Notes: generated by a model from the letters alone, not told the origin. A stretch of DNA of 64,000 nt from Rhizobiaceae bacterium (GCA_028279875.1 JANQMU010000042.1:45131-109130), one strand, 5' to 3'. Shown: positions 47,016 through 55,676, numbered from the stretch's first letter. Translations and numbers: made by a program.

Positions 47016-47673
47016 CGCCGGCCGGGACAGCCGAGGTGTCGTTGCCGGGCCTGCGCGCGATGATGAACACGGCGGCCTTTTCCGACGGCCGCCAGACCTG
47101 TTCGATGGCGAAGCCGTGGGCGCGCATGCGGGCCGTCAGAATGTCCGCTGTCAGGGGGAGGATCTTCGGCAGCAGGCCGATGGCGCCCAGCGGCCGCAGG
47201 GCGTGACGCACCAGCCCATTCATCTCGCCGATGCAGACGGTCGACGAAAAGAACAGGCCACCGGGTTTGAGGGCGCGATACACAAGGGCCAGCGTGGTTT
47301 CGAGGTCGGTGACAAGGTGCAGGATCGACATGGCCAGCACGCCGTCATAGGCATCGTCGCCGGCCGGAAGCGGCCAGTCCTCGAAGGCGGCGGTTTCGAA
47401 ACGGACATTGGTGACGCCCTGCGCCGCCGCCTTTTCGCGGGCGATGGCGATCATTTCGGACGAAAAGTCGATGGCGTCGATATGGGACACGCGCGGGGCG
47501 TGGATCAGCGCCGTGGTGCCGGTTCCGCAGCCGAATTCCAGCAGCCGGTCCCCGGGCGCAAGATGACCGGCCGTCGCGTCAAGCTTGTACTGGTAGGCTT
47601 CAGGGTCCTTGACCGGCTTGCGGGCATAGCCACGGGCCATGCGGTTCCAGAAACGGGTCGGGTGAAACAACAT
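46987..47673 (-). CDS. class I SAM-dependent methyltransferase
   Basis: This 228-aa enzyme has SAM loop LLEFGCGTGTTALIHAP, acidic motif IDAIDFSSEMIAIAREKAA, VLAMSILHLV and LKPGGLFFSSTV. The substrate is unknown. The neighbouring gene upstream on this strand (47675) stops one base before this start. The two are therefore probably co-translated. The end overlaps the DUF418 gene. Confidence 0.84.
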   Translation of the reverse strand: MLFHPTRFWNRMARGYARKPVKDPEAYQYKLDATAGHLAPGDRLLEFGCGTGTTALIHAPRVSHIDAIDFSSEMIAIAREKAAAQGVTNVRFETAAFEDWPLPAGDDAYDGVLAMSILHLVTDLETTLALVYRALKPGGLFFSSTVCIGEMNGLVRHALRPLGAIGLLPKILPLTADILTARMRAHGFAIEQVWRPSEKAAVFIIARRPGNDTSAVPAGANLSDGPAS

Positions 47674-47674
47674 A

Positions 47675-48349
47675 TCAGGTTCCTTTCTCGGACAATGATA
47701 ATATGGGACGAACGGATGAAGGCCGCCGGCGCTGTCTGCGCCGGATCAGCCATTCGGCGACGGCTAGGTGGACAGGCCAGGCCACCACCTGAACCGCGTC
47801 GAAGAAAAGCGTATGGCCCTCTTCGCCGACGATCAGCACCAGCGGCAGGAGGATGAAGGGCAAGGTGCCGGCCGGTGCGGCAATGGCGTAGGCGCGGATC
47901 ATCCAGGCGCCGTGGGCCGGAATATTGCGCCGCAAAACTGCCCAAACCGCCATGCCGATCGCCAAGGCCCAGAACGTGCCGGATGCGAGCCGGCCCCAAT
48001 AGAGCAGGCGGGTGCTGATATCAGGATGCAGCACCGTCATCCAAAGCCCTGCCAGTGCGCCGAGCAGGCCGAGTGATGCGGCGAGGCGCCCCGCGCGCCG
48101 GTGGTAGAGTGGATGGCGGGCGCGGGTGCCCGGCAGGATCTGCAGCGCGCCCATCACAAGGAAGCCGATCGCGCCAAGCGCATGCAGCAACAGCGGAAGC
48201 TGGTCCACATGATCGGCGGCGAAGTCCAGCGCGAATTGCCCGCGCATGATGATCTTGGCCATTCTGTAGGAGCCGGCGCCGGCCGGGACCAGGCAGATCA
48301 ATATCAGGAAAGTCGGCAAAAGCTTGCCATTCACAGGTTGCGCACCCAT
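47675..48349 (-). CDS. DUF2306 family membrane protein
   Basis: This 224-aa protein has about six hydrophobic segments, with DUF2306 features in HALGAIGFLVMGALQILPG and HRRAGRLAASLGLLGALAGL, followed by GAWMIRAYAIAAPAGTLPF. The His and Arg in HRRAGR are conserved in the family. The function is unknown, and a cytochrome-like or carrier role has been suggested. I chose ATG 48349, 8 bases after AAGGA. Ten upstream codons lack support. Confidence 0.82.
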   Translation of the reverse strand: MGAQPVNGKLLPTFLILICLVPAGAGSYRMAKIIMRGQFALDFAADHVDQLPLLLHALGAIGFLVMGALQILPGTRARHPLYHRRAGRLAASLGLLGALAGLWMTVLHPDISTRLLYWGRLASGTFWALAIGMAVWAVLRRNIPAHGAWMIRAYAIAAPAGTLPFILLPLVLIVGEEGHTLFFDAVQVVAWPVHLAVAEWLIRRRQRRRPSSVRPILSLSEKGT

Positions 48350-48457
48350 GGCGTGTTCCTTTCGGTATCGGGCCGGCACAGTTCACCTGTTCGCGGCGTG
48401 CCGCGCGGGCTCCGGATCAATCATGTGTTTTGGAAGTCGGGCCGCAGCCCGGGTCAG

Positions 48458-48676
48458 TCAGTCGGCATTTTCAATGTTGAACACCTCTTCGAGCGGTTTG
48501 TTGAAAACGCGGGAAATCAGAATCGCCAGCTCGAGTGTCGGCGAGTATTTGGCGTTTTCGATCGCGACGATGGTCTGGCGGGTGACGCCGACCCTTTCGG
48601 CCAGGTCCTTTTGCGTCATTTCATCAGCATCAAAGCGCAAGCGCCTGATGTTGTTAGTTATTTTTAACTTTGCCAT
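48458..48676 (-). CDS. XRE/HTH transcriptional regulator (YgzD-like)
   Basis: This 72-aa protein consists of a single Cro/C1-type helix-turn-helix (TQKDLAERVGVTRQTIVAIE, then NAKYSPTLELAILISRVF) and a KPLEEVFNIE tail. It follows the small membrane protein gene by 3 bases on the same strand, a familiar pairing in which the HTH protein regulates the membrane gene. A palindrome lies in the operon's promoter (49193-49207), fitting autoregulation. Confidence 0.9.
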   Translation of the reverse strand: MAKLKITNNIRRLRFDADEMTQKDLAERVGVTRQTIVAIENAKYSPTLELAILISRVFNKPLEEVFNIENAD

Positions 48677-48679
48677 GGC

Positions 48680-49129
48680 TCAGTAACCGCGCCGGTAGCT
48701 GATGAACTTGACAATGTCGGCGGCCATCGAGCCAAGCGCCATGGCAAAATAAATGATGTTGAAGCCAACCAGGGCCGACCAGCCAAGCGCCAGGGCGAGG
48801 ATGGCCAGGATGAATCCGGCACCGGCGAAGATCACGACGGCGGCGATGCCGCGCCGGTCGAACATCTTGTCGCGCTCATCGACCAGAAAGCTGTGCTTCT
48901 GCGTGCCGGTGACGATGGTATAGAGGATATTGAACAGGATCGTGCCGACAATCGTGGCGGCAATGGCGATCGGGATCACCCAGATCACCATGCGGGCCCA
49001 GACATTGACGGCGTCCGGCCCTTCAAACTGGCCCGCCGCATTCATCTCCAGCAGCCGCAGGATGATGTAGCCGTTGACGATGAGGCTGACAATGATGGAC
49101 ACCACATTGTTGCGGTCCTGATAGGTCAT
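48680..49129 (-). CDS. four-helix membrane protein paired with the XRE regulator
   Basis: This 149-aa protein has four hydrophobic segments (VVSIIVSLIVNGYIILRLL, MVIWVIPIAIAATIVGTILF, IAAVVIFAGAGFILAILALA, LVGFNIIYFAMALGSMAADI) and a conserved-looking DERDKMFDRRG cytosolic loop between helices 2 and 3. It resembles DUF2178-type proteins, which often sit beside a small HTH gene. The function is unknown. ATG 49129 has GGGAAG 7 bases upstream. The preceding 20 codons have no support. Confidence 0.78.
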   Translation of the reverse strand: MTYQDRNNVVSIIVSLIVNGYIILRLLEMNAAGQFEGPDAVNVWARMVIWVIPIAIAATIVGTILFNILYTIVTGTQKHSFLVDERDKMFDRRGIAAVVIFAGAGFILAILALALGWSALVGFNIIYFAMALGSMAADIVKFISYRRGY

Positions 49130-49171
49130 GTCTGTCTTCCCGGATCGTGAGAGTCTTCGCCCGATGGGGTC

Positions 49172-49215
49172 GAATATTCTGGACATCATGTAAGGAATAT
49201 TATTCCTGAAGTCAA
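49172..49215 (-). promoter_or_regulatory. promoter with operator palindromes for the membrane protein/XRE operon
   Basis: On the minus strand TTGACT (49210-49215) is separated by 17 bases from TACATG (49187-49192), a weak -10 box. The spacer contains the near-perfect palindrome AGGAATA-N-TATTCCT (49193-49207). A second GAATATTC palindrome lies at 49172-49179. An operator placed between -35 and -10 would block RNA polymerase. The XRE protein is the likely ligand, by inference. Confidence 0.55.
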
Positions 49216-49336
49216 ATATTTTTTACACGTCCGCACCTGACGGATTTTTTTGAAAGGAAAATCAGAAGTTTGGTGGAGATCGCGACCGGAAACGCCCTGG
49301 AATCCCGGCCATGGGGACCGGAATTCCCTGCGCTGT

Positions 49337-49912
49337 CTATATTTCCCAATCGGATTTGTAGCGCCTTGCGCTCAACAATCCGACCAGTTCTGACTTCACG
49401 TCGATGGCCCGGCGCAATCGCGTCTGCAGTGCGTCTGAAACCCCCTCTACACCGTGCCAATCGCATCCGGATGCGTAAATCACGTAGGGATTTATCACGC
49501 ATTTGAAATCCATCATCATCGACATGGCCATGCTATTGTAGGCCATATAGCTGTGTGGCAGACCTGCCGAGCAGACAAATGTGACGACCTTGTCAAACCA
49601 CGCCGCCTTTCGGCCCATTTCGCCGGTGGCGCCCGTCGCCTCGACGATCTGTTTTGCTGTTGAGCTCAAGGACCAATTGTATATGGGGGAGGCGAGAAAC
49701 ACGCCGTCCGCAGCATCGATTTTCCCATGCAGGCCGATGAATGCCCGGTCGTCAAAGACGGAACCGTTGTCAAACGGCGGAATGGACGTTTCTCGCGCAT
49801 CGAACAGGAAAACAGTGTCCCCGCGCATTTGCAATCGGTTCGCGATCATCTTCGCGAGAATACGACTTCGGCTGTTTCCACTCAGGCTGCAGGACAGCAC
49901 AACGTAACGCAT
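49337..49912 (-). CDS. NADPH-dependent FMN reductase/flavodoxin-fold protein
   Basis: This 191-aa flavodoxin-like protein has the FMN phosphate-loop SCSLSGNSRSR, GDTVFLFDARE, ADGVFLASPIYNWSLSST and VVTFVCSAGLPHSYMAYN. It probably reduces free FMN or quinones with NADPH. The precise substrate is unknown. The start ATG 49912 follows GGAAA. The preceding TTG at 49918 is an alternative. The gene is isolated from its neighbours. Confidence 0.8.
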   Translation of the reverse strand: MRYVVLSCSLSGNSRSRILAKMIANRLQMRGDTVFLFDARETSIPPFDNGSVFDDRAFIGLHGKIDAADGVFLASPIYNWSLSSTAKQIVEATGATGEMGRKAAWFDKVVTFVCSAGLPHSYMAYNSMAMSMMMDFKCVINPYVIYASGCDWHGVEGVSDALQTRLRRAIDVKSELVGLLSARRYKSDWEI

Positions 49913-50135
49913 ACGCAATTTCCGGGATCTCCGGCCTCCAATATCTCCGAGGATGAAGTCTACAAGCTCAACCTAAGTTGAGATCAAGATGACGCCATCG
50001 GGCCGTGTCGGGGCCCGTGCCGTCGCTGCGGCTATCCGATTGTTTACCGTGCAACCGCAATTCCATTCCGTTCCAGCGACAACCGGGTTAACCTGAAATC
50101 CGGTGGCAGTTGTAATGGATCGAGGACTTCATCCC

Positions 50136-51134
50136 ATGTCTTTCAGACGGTTTCACCTGACCATCGGATGTGCCCTGGCCGCGTCAGTTCTGCTGGCGGT
50201 GCCGGGCCAAACGCAGAATGCGCAGACCATTTTGAATGAAGCCAAAAGCGCGCCCGGCCGTGTCGATATCACCGGCAAGATCCTGACAAAGACGTCGCCG
50301 GATTGCGCTGATTTCGATGTGAACTACACTTCGAACATCACCGACCTGCAGCAGCAGCGGCGTCTGGAAGGGGCGGTGATCGTGTCGGCAGATGCCGACA
50401 GTTGCACGATCCTGTCGAACAGCATTCCCAATCACGATGTCGGCGGCGGTTCGCCGCGGCCTTTCGTGACACCGGTGACGCAGATCGGCTCGGCCTTCAC
50501 CATCCCGCGGCGGCCAAGGGCCGCGGCGCGTCCGTCGGAACTCAACCACAGACGTTTCGATGCCATCCTTCTGAACGGCGTGGTGGTGCATATCCTGTCG
50601 GCCGGGTGCTACGATCCGAACGGTCACAATCCCGACAACGAGGGCAATGTCCGCGTCGGCTGCCGCGACGATGATCCGTGGCTGATCGATCCGATGTCAC
50701 CGCTCGCGCCGTTTGCCGAGGACGATCATCACGGACATACCCAGCCGGACGGGCGATATCATTATCACGGCAATCCGATGGCCCTGTTCAACGATGCGCC
50801 CGGGCCGGATGGCTCGCCGGTGATCGGCTATGCGGCCGACGGGTTTCCGGTCTATGGCTCTTATTTTCGCGATGCGGACGGTAATGTGCGCAAGGCTGTC
50901 TCCGGCTATGGGCTGCGCAGCGGAAACCGTCCCGGCGGCCACGACAATCCCGGCGGCGTCTATGACGGGATTTACCGCAGTGATTATGAGTTCACGGGCG
51001 CCGGCGATCTGGACGCCTGCAACGGCATGACGGTCAATGGCACCTATGGCTATTACGTAACCGACTCCTATCCCTGGGTGCTTGCCTGTCTCACCGGTAC
51101 GCCGGACCCGTCCTTCAACCGGCAGCGTCGGTAG
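50136..51134 (+). CDS. YHYH domain secreted protein
   Basis: This 332-aa protein has a signal peptide (GCALAASVLLAVPGQTQ) and the YHYH domain motif GRYHYHGNP, with IGYAADGFPVYG, DYEFTGAGDLDACNG and GTYGYYVTDSYPW following. The cysteines at TSPDCAD, SCTILS, GCYDPNGHN and GCRDDDPW may pair as disulfides. The function is unknown, though domain members occur near copper or extracellular redox proteins. The start is between ATG 50136 and 50115. The first is favoured because it begins the signal peptide. Confidence 0.84.
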   Translation: MSFRRFHLTIGCALAASVLLAVPGQTQNAQTILNEAKSAPGRVDITGKILTKTSPDCADFDVNYTSNITDLQQQRRLEGAVIVSADADSCTILSNSIPNHDVGGGSPRPFVTPVTQIGSAFTIPRRPRAAARPSELNHRRFDAILLNGVVVHILSAGCYDPNGHNPDNEGNVRVGCRDDDPWLIDPMSPLAPFAEDDHHGHTQPDGRYHYHGNPMALFNDAPGPDGSPVIGYAADGFPVYGSYFRDADGNVRKAVSGYGLRSGNRPGGHDNPGGVYDGIYRSDYEFTGAGDLDACNGMTVNGTYGYYVTDSYPWVLACLTGTPDPSFNRQRR

Positions 51135-51215
51135 CTGGCTCGCTGCAATCACCGATAGCGGCCGATTCGCTCACGTCACCGCCTTGTTGTATGATTGACA
51201 GCGGGAGGCGATGGC

Positions 51216-52169
51216 ATGTGGGTCTACTTTCTCGGCTGCATCTCTCTTGGGACCGTCGCGGGATTTCTCGTCGGCTCCAGCTCCAGCCCCGTGGTCGGCG
51301 TCGTCCTGCCGCTGTTGTTTGCGCTGCTGGGCGGCGCAACCGGTGTCCTCGGGCTGTTGCCCGCCCATCCCAATTCGGAGCGGGCGCGGGCGCGGTTTCG
51401 CATCGTCGGCGGCGCAGCGGCGGCCGTCTCCATTCCGTTTCTTCTAGCCGTTACCTAGGGGATCCTGCTGCGAACCGGGAACAGCCTGGATTCGCTGCTT
51501 GTGCGGTCCGAGAACTCGCAAATGGTGACGCAGACCGATATCGACACCCTGCATGTGGAGGATATCCTCGATGTCTATCTTCTTGACGCGATGCTGGCGA
51601 GGCTGGGCGTCGAGGACGCCAACAAGAACCGCGTGCTGCGCCGCTATCTCGATGTGCGGGTGGCTGCGGTCCAAGACTATCAGCGTGCCCGGCCGGAACT
51701 CCTGAAGGTCGCGGCGGAATTTCAATCGCGCAGAACGATCTTCAACCAGCGGCTGATTGCCGGCGAGTTCGACGCGGCACAGATCTATCTGTCGGTGGCG
51801 ACCGGAAAGAACGGCGCTCCGTCCAGACACGAGATGCAGGTGCTGCAAAATCTGAGCGTCGTCTTCAGCGGTGCGATCAGGGCCACCGATGACGAATCCC
51901 TCGACGAGAGCCGCGCGCAGCTGGTCCGCGTCCTGGGGCAGATACCGATTGTGGATTTGACGACGGGCAGGCTGGCTGGCGCCTCCACAACCGGCGAGTC
52001 GGGAACCTCCGGCGGCACGGGCAACCGGCGGTTTGGCACCTATCCGGACCTGATCGATCAGTTTCGGCGGTTCGAAAACAAACTCGCCATCAATCCGCCT
52101 CCGATACTGACCCCCGGAGTTGACGATCCCAGACCTGATCCGGACTCCGATGATCTGATATTTGGCTAG
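51216..52169 (+). pseudogene. unknown membrane-anchored protein split by one amber codon
   Basis: A small frame (51216-51455, GGAGG 7 bases upstream of ATG, two hydrophobic segments ending PFLLAVT) stops at TAG 51456-51458. The same reading frame then continues without another stop to 52169 (GILLRTGNSLDSLLV onward). The downstream part begins with a membrane-adjacent stretch that would complete the second helix and has no good start of its own (only a GTG at 51501 and an ATG at 51522). The whole looks like one 317-codon gene in which TGG became TAG. It has a helical cytoplasmic domain (DILDVYLLDAMLARLG) and a Pro-rich tail. The family is unknown. A sequencing error or amber suppression are alternatives. 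Confidence 0.7.
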
Positions 52170-52195
52170 CGGGGGAGTCCGCGCCGTTTGATTGC

Positions 52196-52564
52196 TTACA
52201 CACGTTGATCGCTGGCGGTTCTTTTGCCTTGGATCAGCGACTGCGCGGTGTAGACGAGGATCGCCATGCCGACGGCGCCAAGCAGGGCGATGGCCAGCAG
52301 CACGATCATGTCGATGGGGCCGCCAATGTCGCGGAAATCCGAATTGGTCATGTATTGGACGAAGAGGATCGCCAGGACGGCGCCGACGGGCATCGACAAC
52401 TGGGCGAGCAGGAATTTGCGCCAGCTTACGGCCCGGTCGCGGATCAGCACGTAAAGATAGGCGAGGGTGACGAGGGCGGCGATGGCGACCATCGCCCAGA
52501 AAAGACCGCTTCCGAAGATTTCCTCGAACACGGCGATCAGGGTTTCCAGCTTCAGTTCTTTCAT
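52196..52564 (-). CDS. small membrane protein paired with SQR (DUF5368-like)
   Basis: This 122-aa protein starts with the cytosolic segment KELKLETLIAVFEEIFGSG. Three hydrophobic segments follow (LFWAMVAIAALVTLAYLYVL, SMPVGAVLAILFVQYM, MIVLLAIALLGAVGMAILVY). ATG 52564 has AAGGAG 7 bases upstream, directly after the sulfide:quinone oxidoreductase stop (14 bases). It resembles DUF5368 proteins that neighbour similar flavoproteins in alphaproteobacteria. This assignment is from memory. A role as membrane partner of the flavoprotein is inference. Confidence 0.75.
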   Translation of the reverse strand: MKELKLETLIAVFEEIFGSGLFWAMVAIAALVTLAYLYVLIRDRAVSWRKFLLAQLSMPVGAVLAILFVQYMTNSDFRDIGGPIDMIVLLAIALLGAVGMAILVYTAQSLIQGKRTASDQRV

Positions 52565-52578
52565 GTCGAATCTCCTTG

Positions 52579-53880
52579 TCAGGCCCGGCCGCGCAGCATG
52601 GCGTTGTAAGTGGCCTTGAGCGCCACCTCCTTCATCAGCCAGCTGATCCACAGTTCCTCGAGCGGCGCGATCACGCCCGGGAAGGACGGCACGAGATTGT
52701 TGCCGTAATCGAATTCGATCAGCATGGCGCGGCCGACCCGGGTGATCAGAGGACAGGAGGTGTAGCCATTGTAGATTTCGGTGCCGTCGCGTCCCTGCAG
52801 CGCGGCTACCAGATGATCCTCGACCACTGGCACCTGCCATTTGACGCTTGCCGCGGTCTTGCCCTTGGGCACGCCGGCGACGTCGCCGACCGCGAATATC
52901 TCGGGATAGCGCCGGTGGCGCAGGGTCTTCGGATCGGCCTCGACCCAGCCCTGATCGGTCCATTTGTCGGCCCAACTCAGCCCGGAGTTGCGCACGACAT
53001 CGGGCGCGCGCTGCGGCGGGATGACGTGGATATAGTCGTAAGCCAGTTCCCGGTTGCCGTCCGGCGTCGCGAAGGTCGCTTGTTTGCGGCCCGGATCGAT
53101 CGCCTTGAGCACATGCGCGTAGTCCGGCGTAATGCCGCGGTTCTCGAACAGCATGCGCACCTTTTCGGCAACGATCGGTACGCCGAACAGGCTGTTGTTG
53201 TTGGCCATGTAGTGGATGTCCATCTTTCCGGCATTGCCGGCCGTGCGGGCAATGTCGTCGATCAGGAAGGTGTGCTTGAGCGGTGCGCCGGCGCATTTCA
53301 TTTCGGTGGCCGGCCGGGTGAAGAGGCCGACGCCGCCGGTTTGCGTGTATTCCTGCGCCGCGCGCCAGGTCCGTTCGGCATAGTCCGGCCCGGCATAGAG
53401 CGCGCCGATGCCGTTGCTGCCGACCAGATCGAGTGAAAAGCCCTCGATGGCGTCGTGGTCCAGCACCAGCCCGGTGGCGACGATCAGATAGTCATAGTCC
53501 AGCCTGGTGCCGCCTTCCGTCGTGACGGTCCTGGCCTCGGGATCGATTTCCGCCGCCCGTTCGTCAATCCATGTGGCGCCGGACGGCAACCACCGTCCGG
53601 TCTCGGAAACCACGTAGCCGGCCGGTTTCAGTCCGGCGGCGACCAGCGAAAGTCCCGGTTGGTACAAATGCTGCCTGCGTGCATCCACCACGGTGATGCG
53701 GGCGCCGTCCAGCCGCCCGGCCAACCGGTTGGCCAGCGCGGTTCCGGCCGCGCCGGCGCCGAGGATGACAATGTTCGCCGACGTCTTGACGGGCTGCGCG
53801 CGCGCGGTGCGGCCGGCTGCCTGCGCTGCGGCGAGCGTGCCGCCGGCCAGGGCCAGGAAATGTCTTCGATCGAGTTTCAT
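52579..53880 (-). CDS. sqr: sulfide:quinone oxidoreductase / flavocytochrome c sulfide dehydrogenase-like flavoprotein
   Basis: This 433-aa FAD protein is Tat-exported (DRRHFLALAGGTLAAAQ). The Rossmann motif is IVILGAGAAGTALANRL. Two cysteines, Cys196 in MKCAGAP and Cys376 in GYTSCPLI, match the redox cysteines of sulfide:quinone oxidoreductase. A third cysteine seen in some types is absent. It probably oxidises sulfide to polysulfide or elemental sulfur, passing electrons to quinone. The ATG at 53880 has GGAGGA 5 bases upstream. A small membrane protein gene follows, which may anchor it. Confidence 0.9.
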   Translation of the reverse strand: MKLDRRHFLALAGGTLAAAQAAGRTARAQPVKTSANIVILGAGAAGTALANRLAGRLDGARITVVDARRQHLYQPGLSLVAAGLKPAGYVVSETGRWLPSGATWIDERAAEIDPEARTVTTEGGTRLDYDYLIVATGLVLDHDAIEGFSLDLVGSNGIGALYAGPDYAERTWRAAQEYTQTGGVGLFTRPATEMKCAGAPLKHTFLIDDIARTAGNAGKMDIHYMANNNSLFGVPIVAEKVRMLFENRGITPDYAHVLKAIDPGRKQATFATPDGNRELAYDYIHVIPPQRAPDVVRNSGLSWADKWTDQGWVEADPKTLRHRRYPEIFAVGDVAGVPKGKTAASVKWQVPVVEDHLVAALQGRDGTEIYNGYTSCPLITRVGRAMLIEFDYGNNLVPSFPGVIAPLEELWISWLMKEVALKATYNAMLRGRA

Positions 53881-54146
53881 GATGTCCTCCATCCTCTCCT
53901 TGCGGGGCAGCCCCGCGGGCGGCCTGGCAGATCGTGGGAATGCCGATCAGTCTGCCGGGGTCGCACGGGACGGAATTGATCCGGATCAATAGGACTGGCG
54001 GTCTCCCAGAGCGTGCACGCGCCGACCCCTGTTATGCCGGGCGGCGGTGCCGAAAAGTGTCAAATTGTCGCAACAATGTGTGTGAGGTGCCGAAAGAGCG
54101 TCGGTTTCGTGCGGTTTCCCGACCGTTGTGGGCTATTTCGGTGGTG

Positions 54147-54404
54147 TCAGCTGTCCCGGGCGGCGGGATCGGGCGTCTGGACGATTTCCAGATGAGGGCG
54201 CTGTCGGCCGGTTTCGCTGCCGGCCTGTGGAAGCCGATCGTTTACCGAGACCAGCCGGGGCGGTGCGGCATCCTGCCGGGCACGAACCAGAAGTTCAAGA
54301 AAACCCGGCACAAATCCGTCACCCCGTTCTGCGGCGATCGCATGCAATCCGAGGACGTTCATTGCGCCGGCTTGCCGGTCTGCGTCGTCTCTGTCTCTGT
54401 TCAC
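54147..54404 (-). CDS. possible 85-aa protein downstream of a palindrome, unknown
   Basis: From a GTG at 54404 (AGAGGAAG just upstream) the frame runs 86 codons with G/C-leaning third positions: NRDRDDADRQAGAMNVLG, HAIAAERGDGFVPGFLELLV, and a Pro/Arg-rich tail. No family is recognised. The start lies 35 bases after the perfect palindrome at 54439-54479, which fits a promoter-operator for it. Alternatives are that it is spurious or that translation starts at the internal ATG (MNVLG). The rest of the 53881-54623 interval has no other supported gene. Confidence 0.4.
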   Translation of the reverse strand: MNRDRDDADRQAGAMNVLGLHAIAAERGDGFVPGFLELLVRARQDAAPPRLVSVNDRLPQAGSETGRQRPHLEIVQTPDPAARDS

Positions 54405-54438
54405 TGCTTCCTCTTGATCCGTACAAATTGAGCGGCCA

Positions 54439-54479
54439 TGCGCAATAAACATGATTGTCATAATCATGTTTATTGCGCA
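54439..54479. repeat. 41-base perfect palindrome (18-base arms, 5-base loop)
   Basis: The left arm TGCGCAATAAACATGATT (54439-54456) and right arm AATCATGTTTATTGCGCA (54462-54479) are exact inverted copies around GTCAT. It is AT-rich inside a G+C-rich chromosome and has no T-run on either side. It could be a regulator operator for the small minus-strand ORF, a hairpin target, or a remnant of a mobile element end. Function unknown. Confidence 0.9.
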
Positions 54480-54623
54480 ATACATCCGATTGCAGAAAAG
54501 GCAATAAAATCACAAAAAACCAATAGGTTAGAAGGATTCCAAACTGGCTTTCAGGCTTTGACGTGCCAGGCGCCGTTTGAAAAACCTGACGGGAATGTCA
54601 GAAACGGCCTGTTATCGGCCGGT

Positions 54624-55676
54624 TCAGCGCTCCAGTCGCGAGAGGCGCCGGTCGGTCCAGTTCTGTCTTCCGTCGACGATGGCGCCGACGATGTCGACCA
54701 TCTCCGGTTCGCGCTGCAAAAGCGCATCCAGCTCGGTGATCTGGTTCATCGCGATCAGCCGCAGGATGTCGTCGCGGATGGTGCCGTCGTCGCGGCGCGG
54801 CAAGGCTTGCACCGGCTGCAGGAGATCGATCCCGGCGTCCGAATCGGTCTTGCGGATGGCGGTGTTGAGGGCGGTTTTGTCGAGCGTGTCCGCCTCCGTT
54901 TCGACAAAGGCATAGATGCCGACGCCCTTGCGGGGCAGGGGATAGAGCGACAGCGCCGCATCACGGCAGGCGGGATCGGCGCGCAGGGTCTTGAGGATTG
55001 CCGGGCCCTCGCGGTCGATCCGGTCGCCGGTTCCCTCGCCGTCGGACCAGGAAAACAGGCCGCGGGTGATGAGGTTGTAGATCTTTTTGCCGGTCGCCAT
55101 CCAGATCCGCGAAGGCAGCGATTTGCGCGCCAGGATGCGTCTTTCCGTCGGCGTCATCAGATGCGGAGCGAAGGCCCGTTTCTGCTTGAGGCAATGGCGC
55201 AGATCCTCATAGGCCATCAGCCGGTAGAGCCGGCCGCGTCGGCGATGGCAGGAGGCGAGCTGGAAGTCGATCACCGCAGCGCCGCCATCGGCCAGCATCA
55301 GCCAGTTCTGTGGTTTTGCCAGATCGTTGTGGGTGAGGCCGCGGCGGCGCATGTCGCGCAGTAGCCGCCGGGCGTCGCGATACCAGTGTCTGTCATCGGG
55401 TCGCGCCAGATGCAGCGGGGTGCCTTCCGTCCAACTTCGATAGAGGCCGTCGGCATCGACCTTGATGAGGTCGGGCGTACCCCTTATGCCGGCCACCTGC
55501 CTGAGGGCGCGGATTTCCCGCCGTGCCAGCATCCAGGCCAGGGGGCGGGACCAGAGCGGCGAGGCGCTGACGATGCGGCGGGCGACGCGGTTTTCCGGCC
55601 GGTCGGCAAAATGACCCGACCGCGTTTCGGAAAACACGTCCCGCTTGAACACCGTATCTGAGACAAATTCGGCCAT
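54624..55676 (-). CDS. RIO-like serine/threonine kinase family protein
   Basis: This 350-aa protein has a kinase-like catalytic loop (GLTHNDLAKPQNWL: HxDxxxxN) and the metal-binding motif AAVIDFQLAS, where the usual DFG glycine is Gln. This is seen in bacterial RIO/LPS-kinase-like groups. The upstream region (LIKVDADGLYRSWTEGTPL) fits the ATP-binding lobe, with a lysine in LIKVD as candidate. The C-terminal half is unusual, basic and helical, and lacks a known domain. ATG 55676 has GGAAGAG about 7 bases upstream. The substrate is unknown. Confidence 0.8.
   Translation of the reverse strand: MAEFVSDTVFKRDVFSETRSGHFADRPENRVARRIVSASPLWSRPLAWMLARREIRALRQVAGIRGTPDLIKVDADGLYRSWTEGTPLHLARPDDRHWYRDARRLLRDMRRRGLTHNDLAKPQNWLMLADGGAAVIDFQLASCHRRRGRLYRLMAYEDLRHCLKQKRAFAPHLMTPTERRILARKSLPSRIWMATGKKIYNLITRGLFSWSDGEGTGDRIDREGPAILKTLRADPACRDAALSLYPLPRKGVGIYAFVETEADTLDKTALNTAIRKTDSDAGIDLLQPVQALPRRDDGTIRDDILRLIAMNQITELDALLQREPEMVDIVGAIVDGRQNWTDRRLSRLER

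Noticed and set aside
52196..53296. 366-codon frame joining SQR-antisense text to the small membrane protein
   Set aside because: Only the part from 52564 down has a ribosome site and hydrophobic segments. The rest is the wrong frame of the SQR gene.
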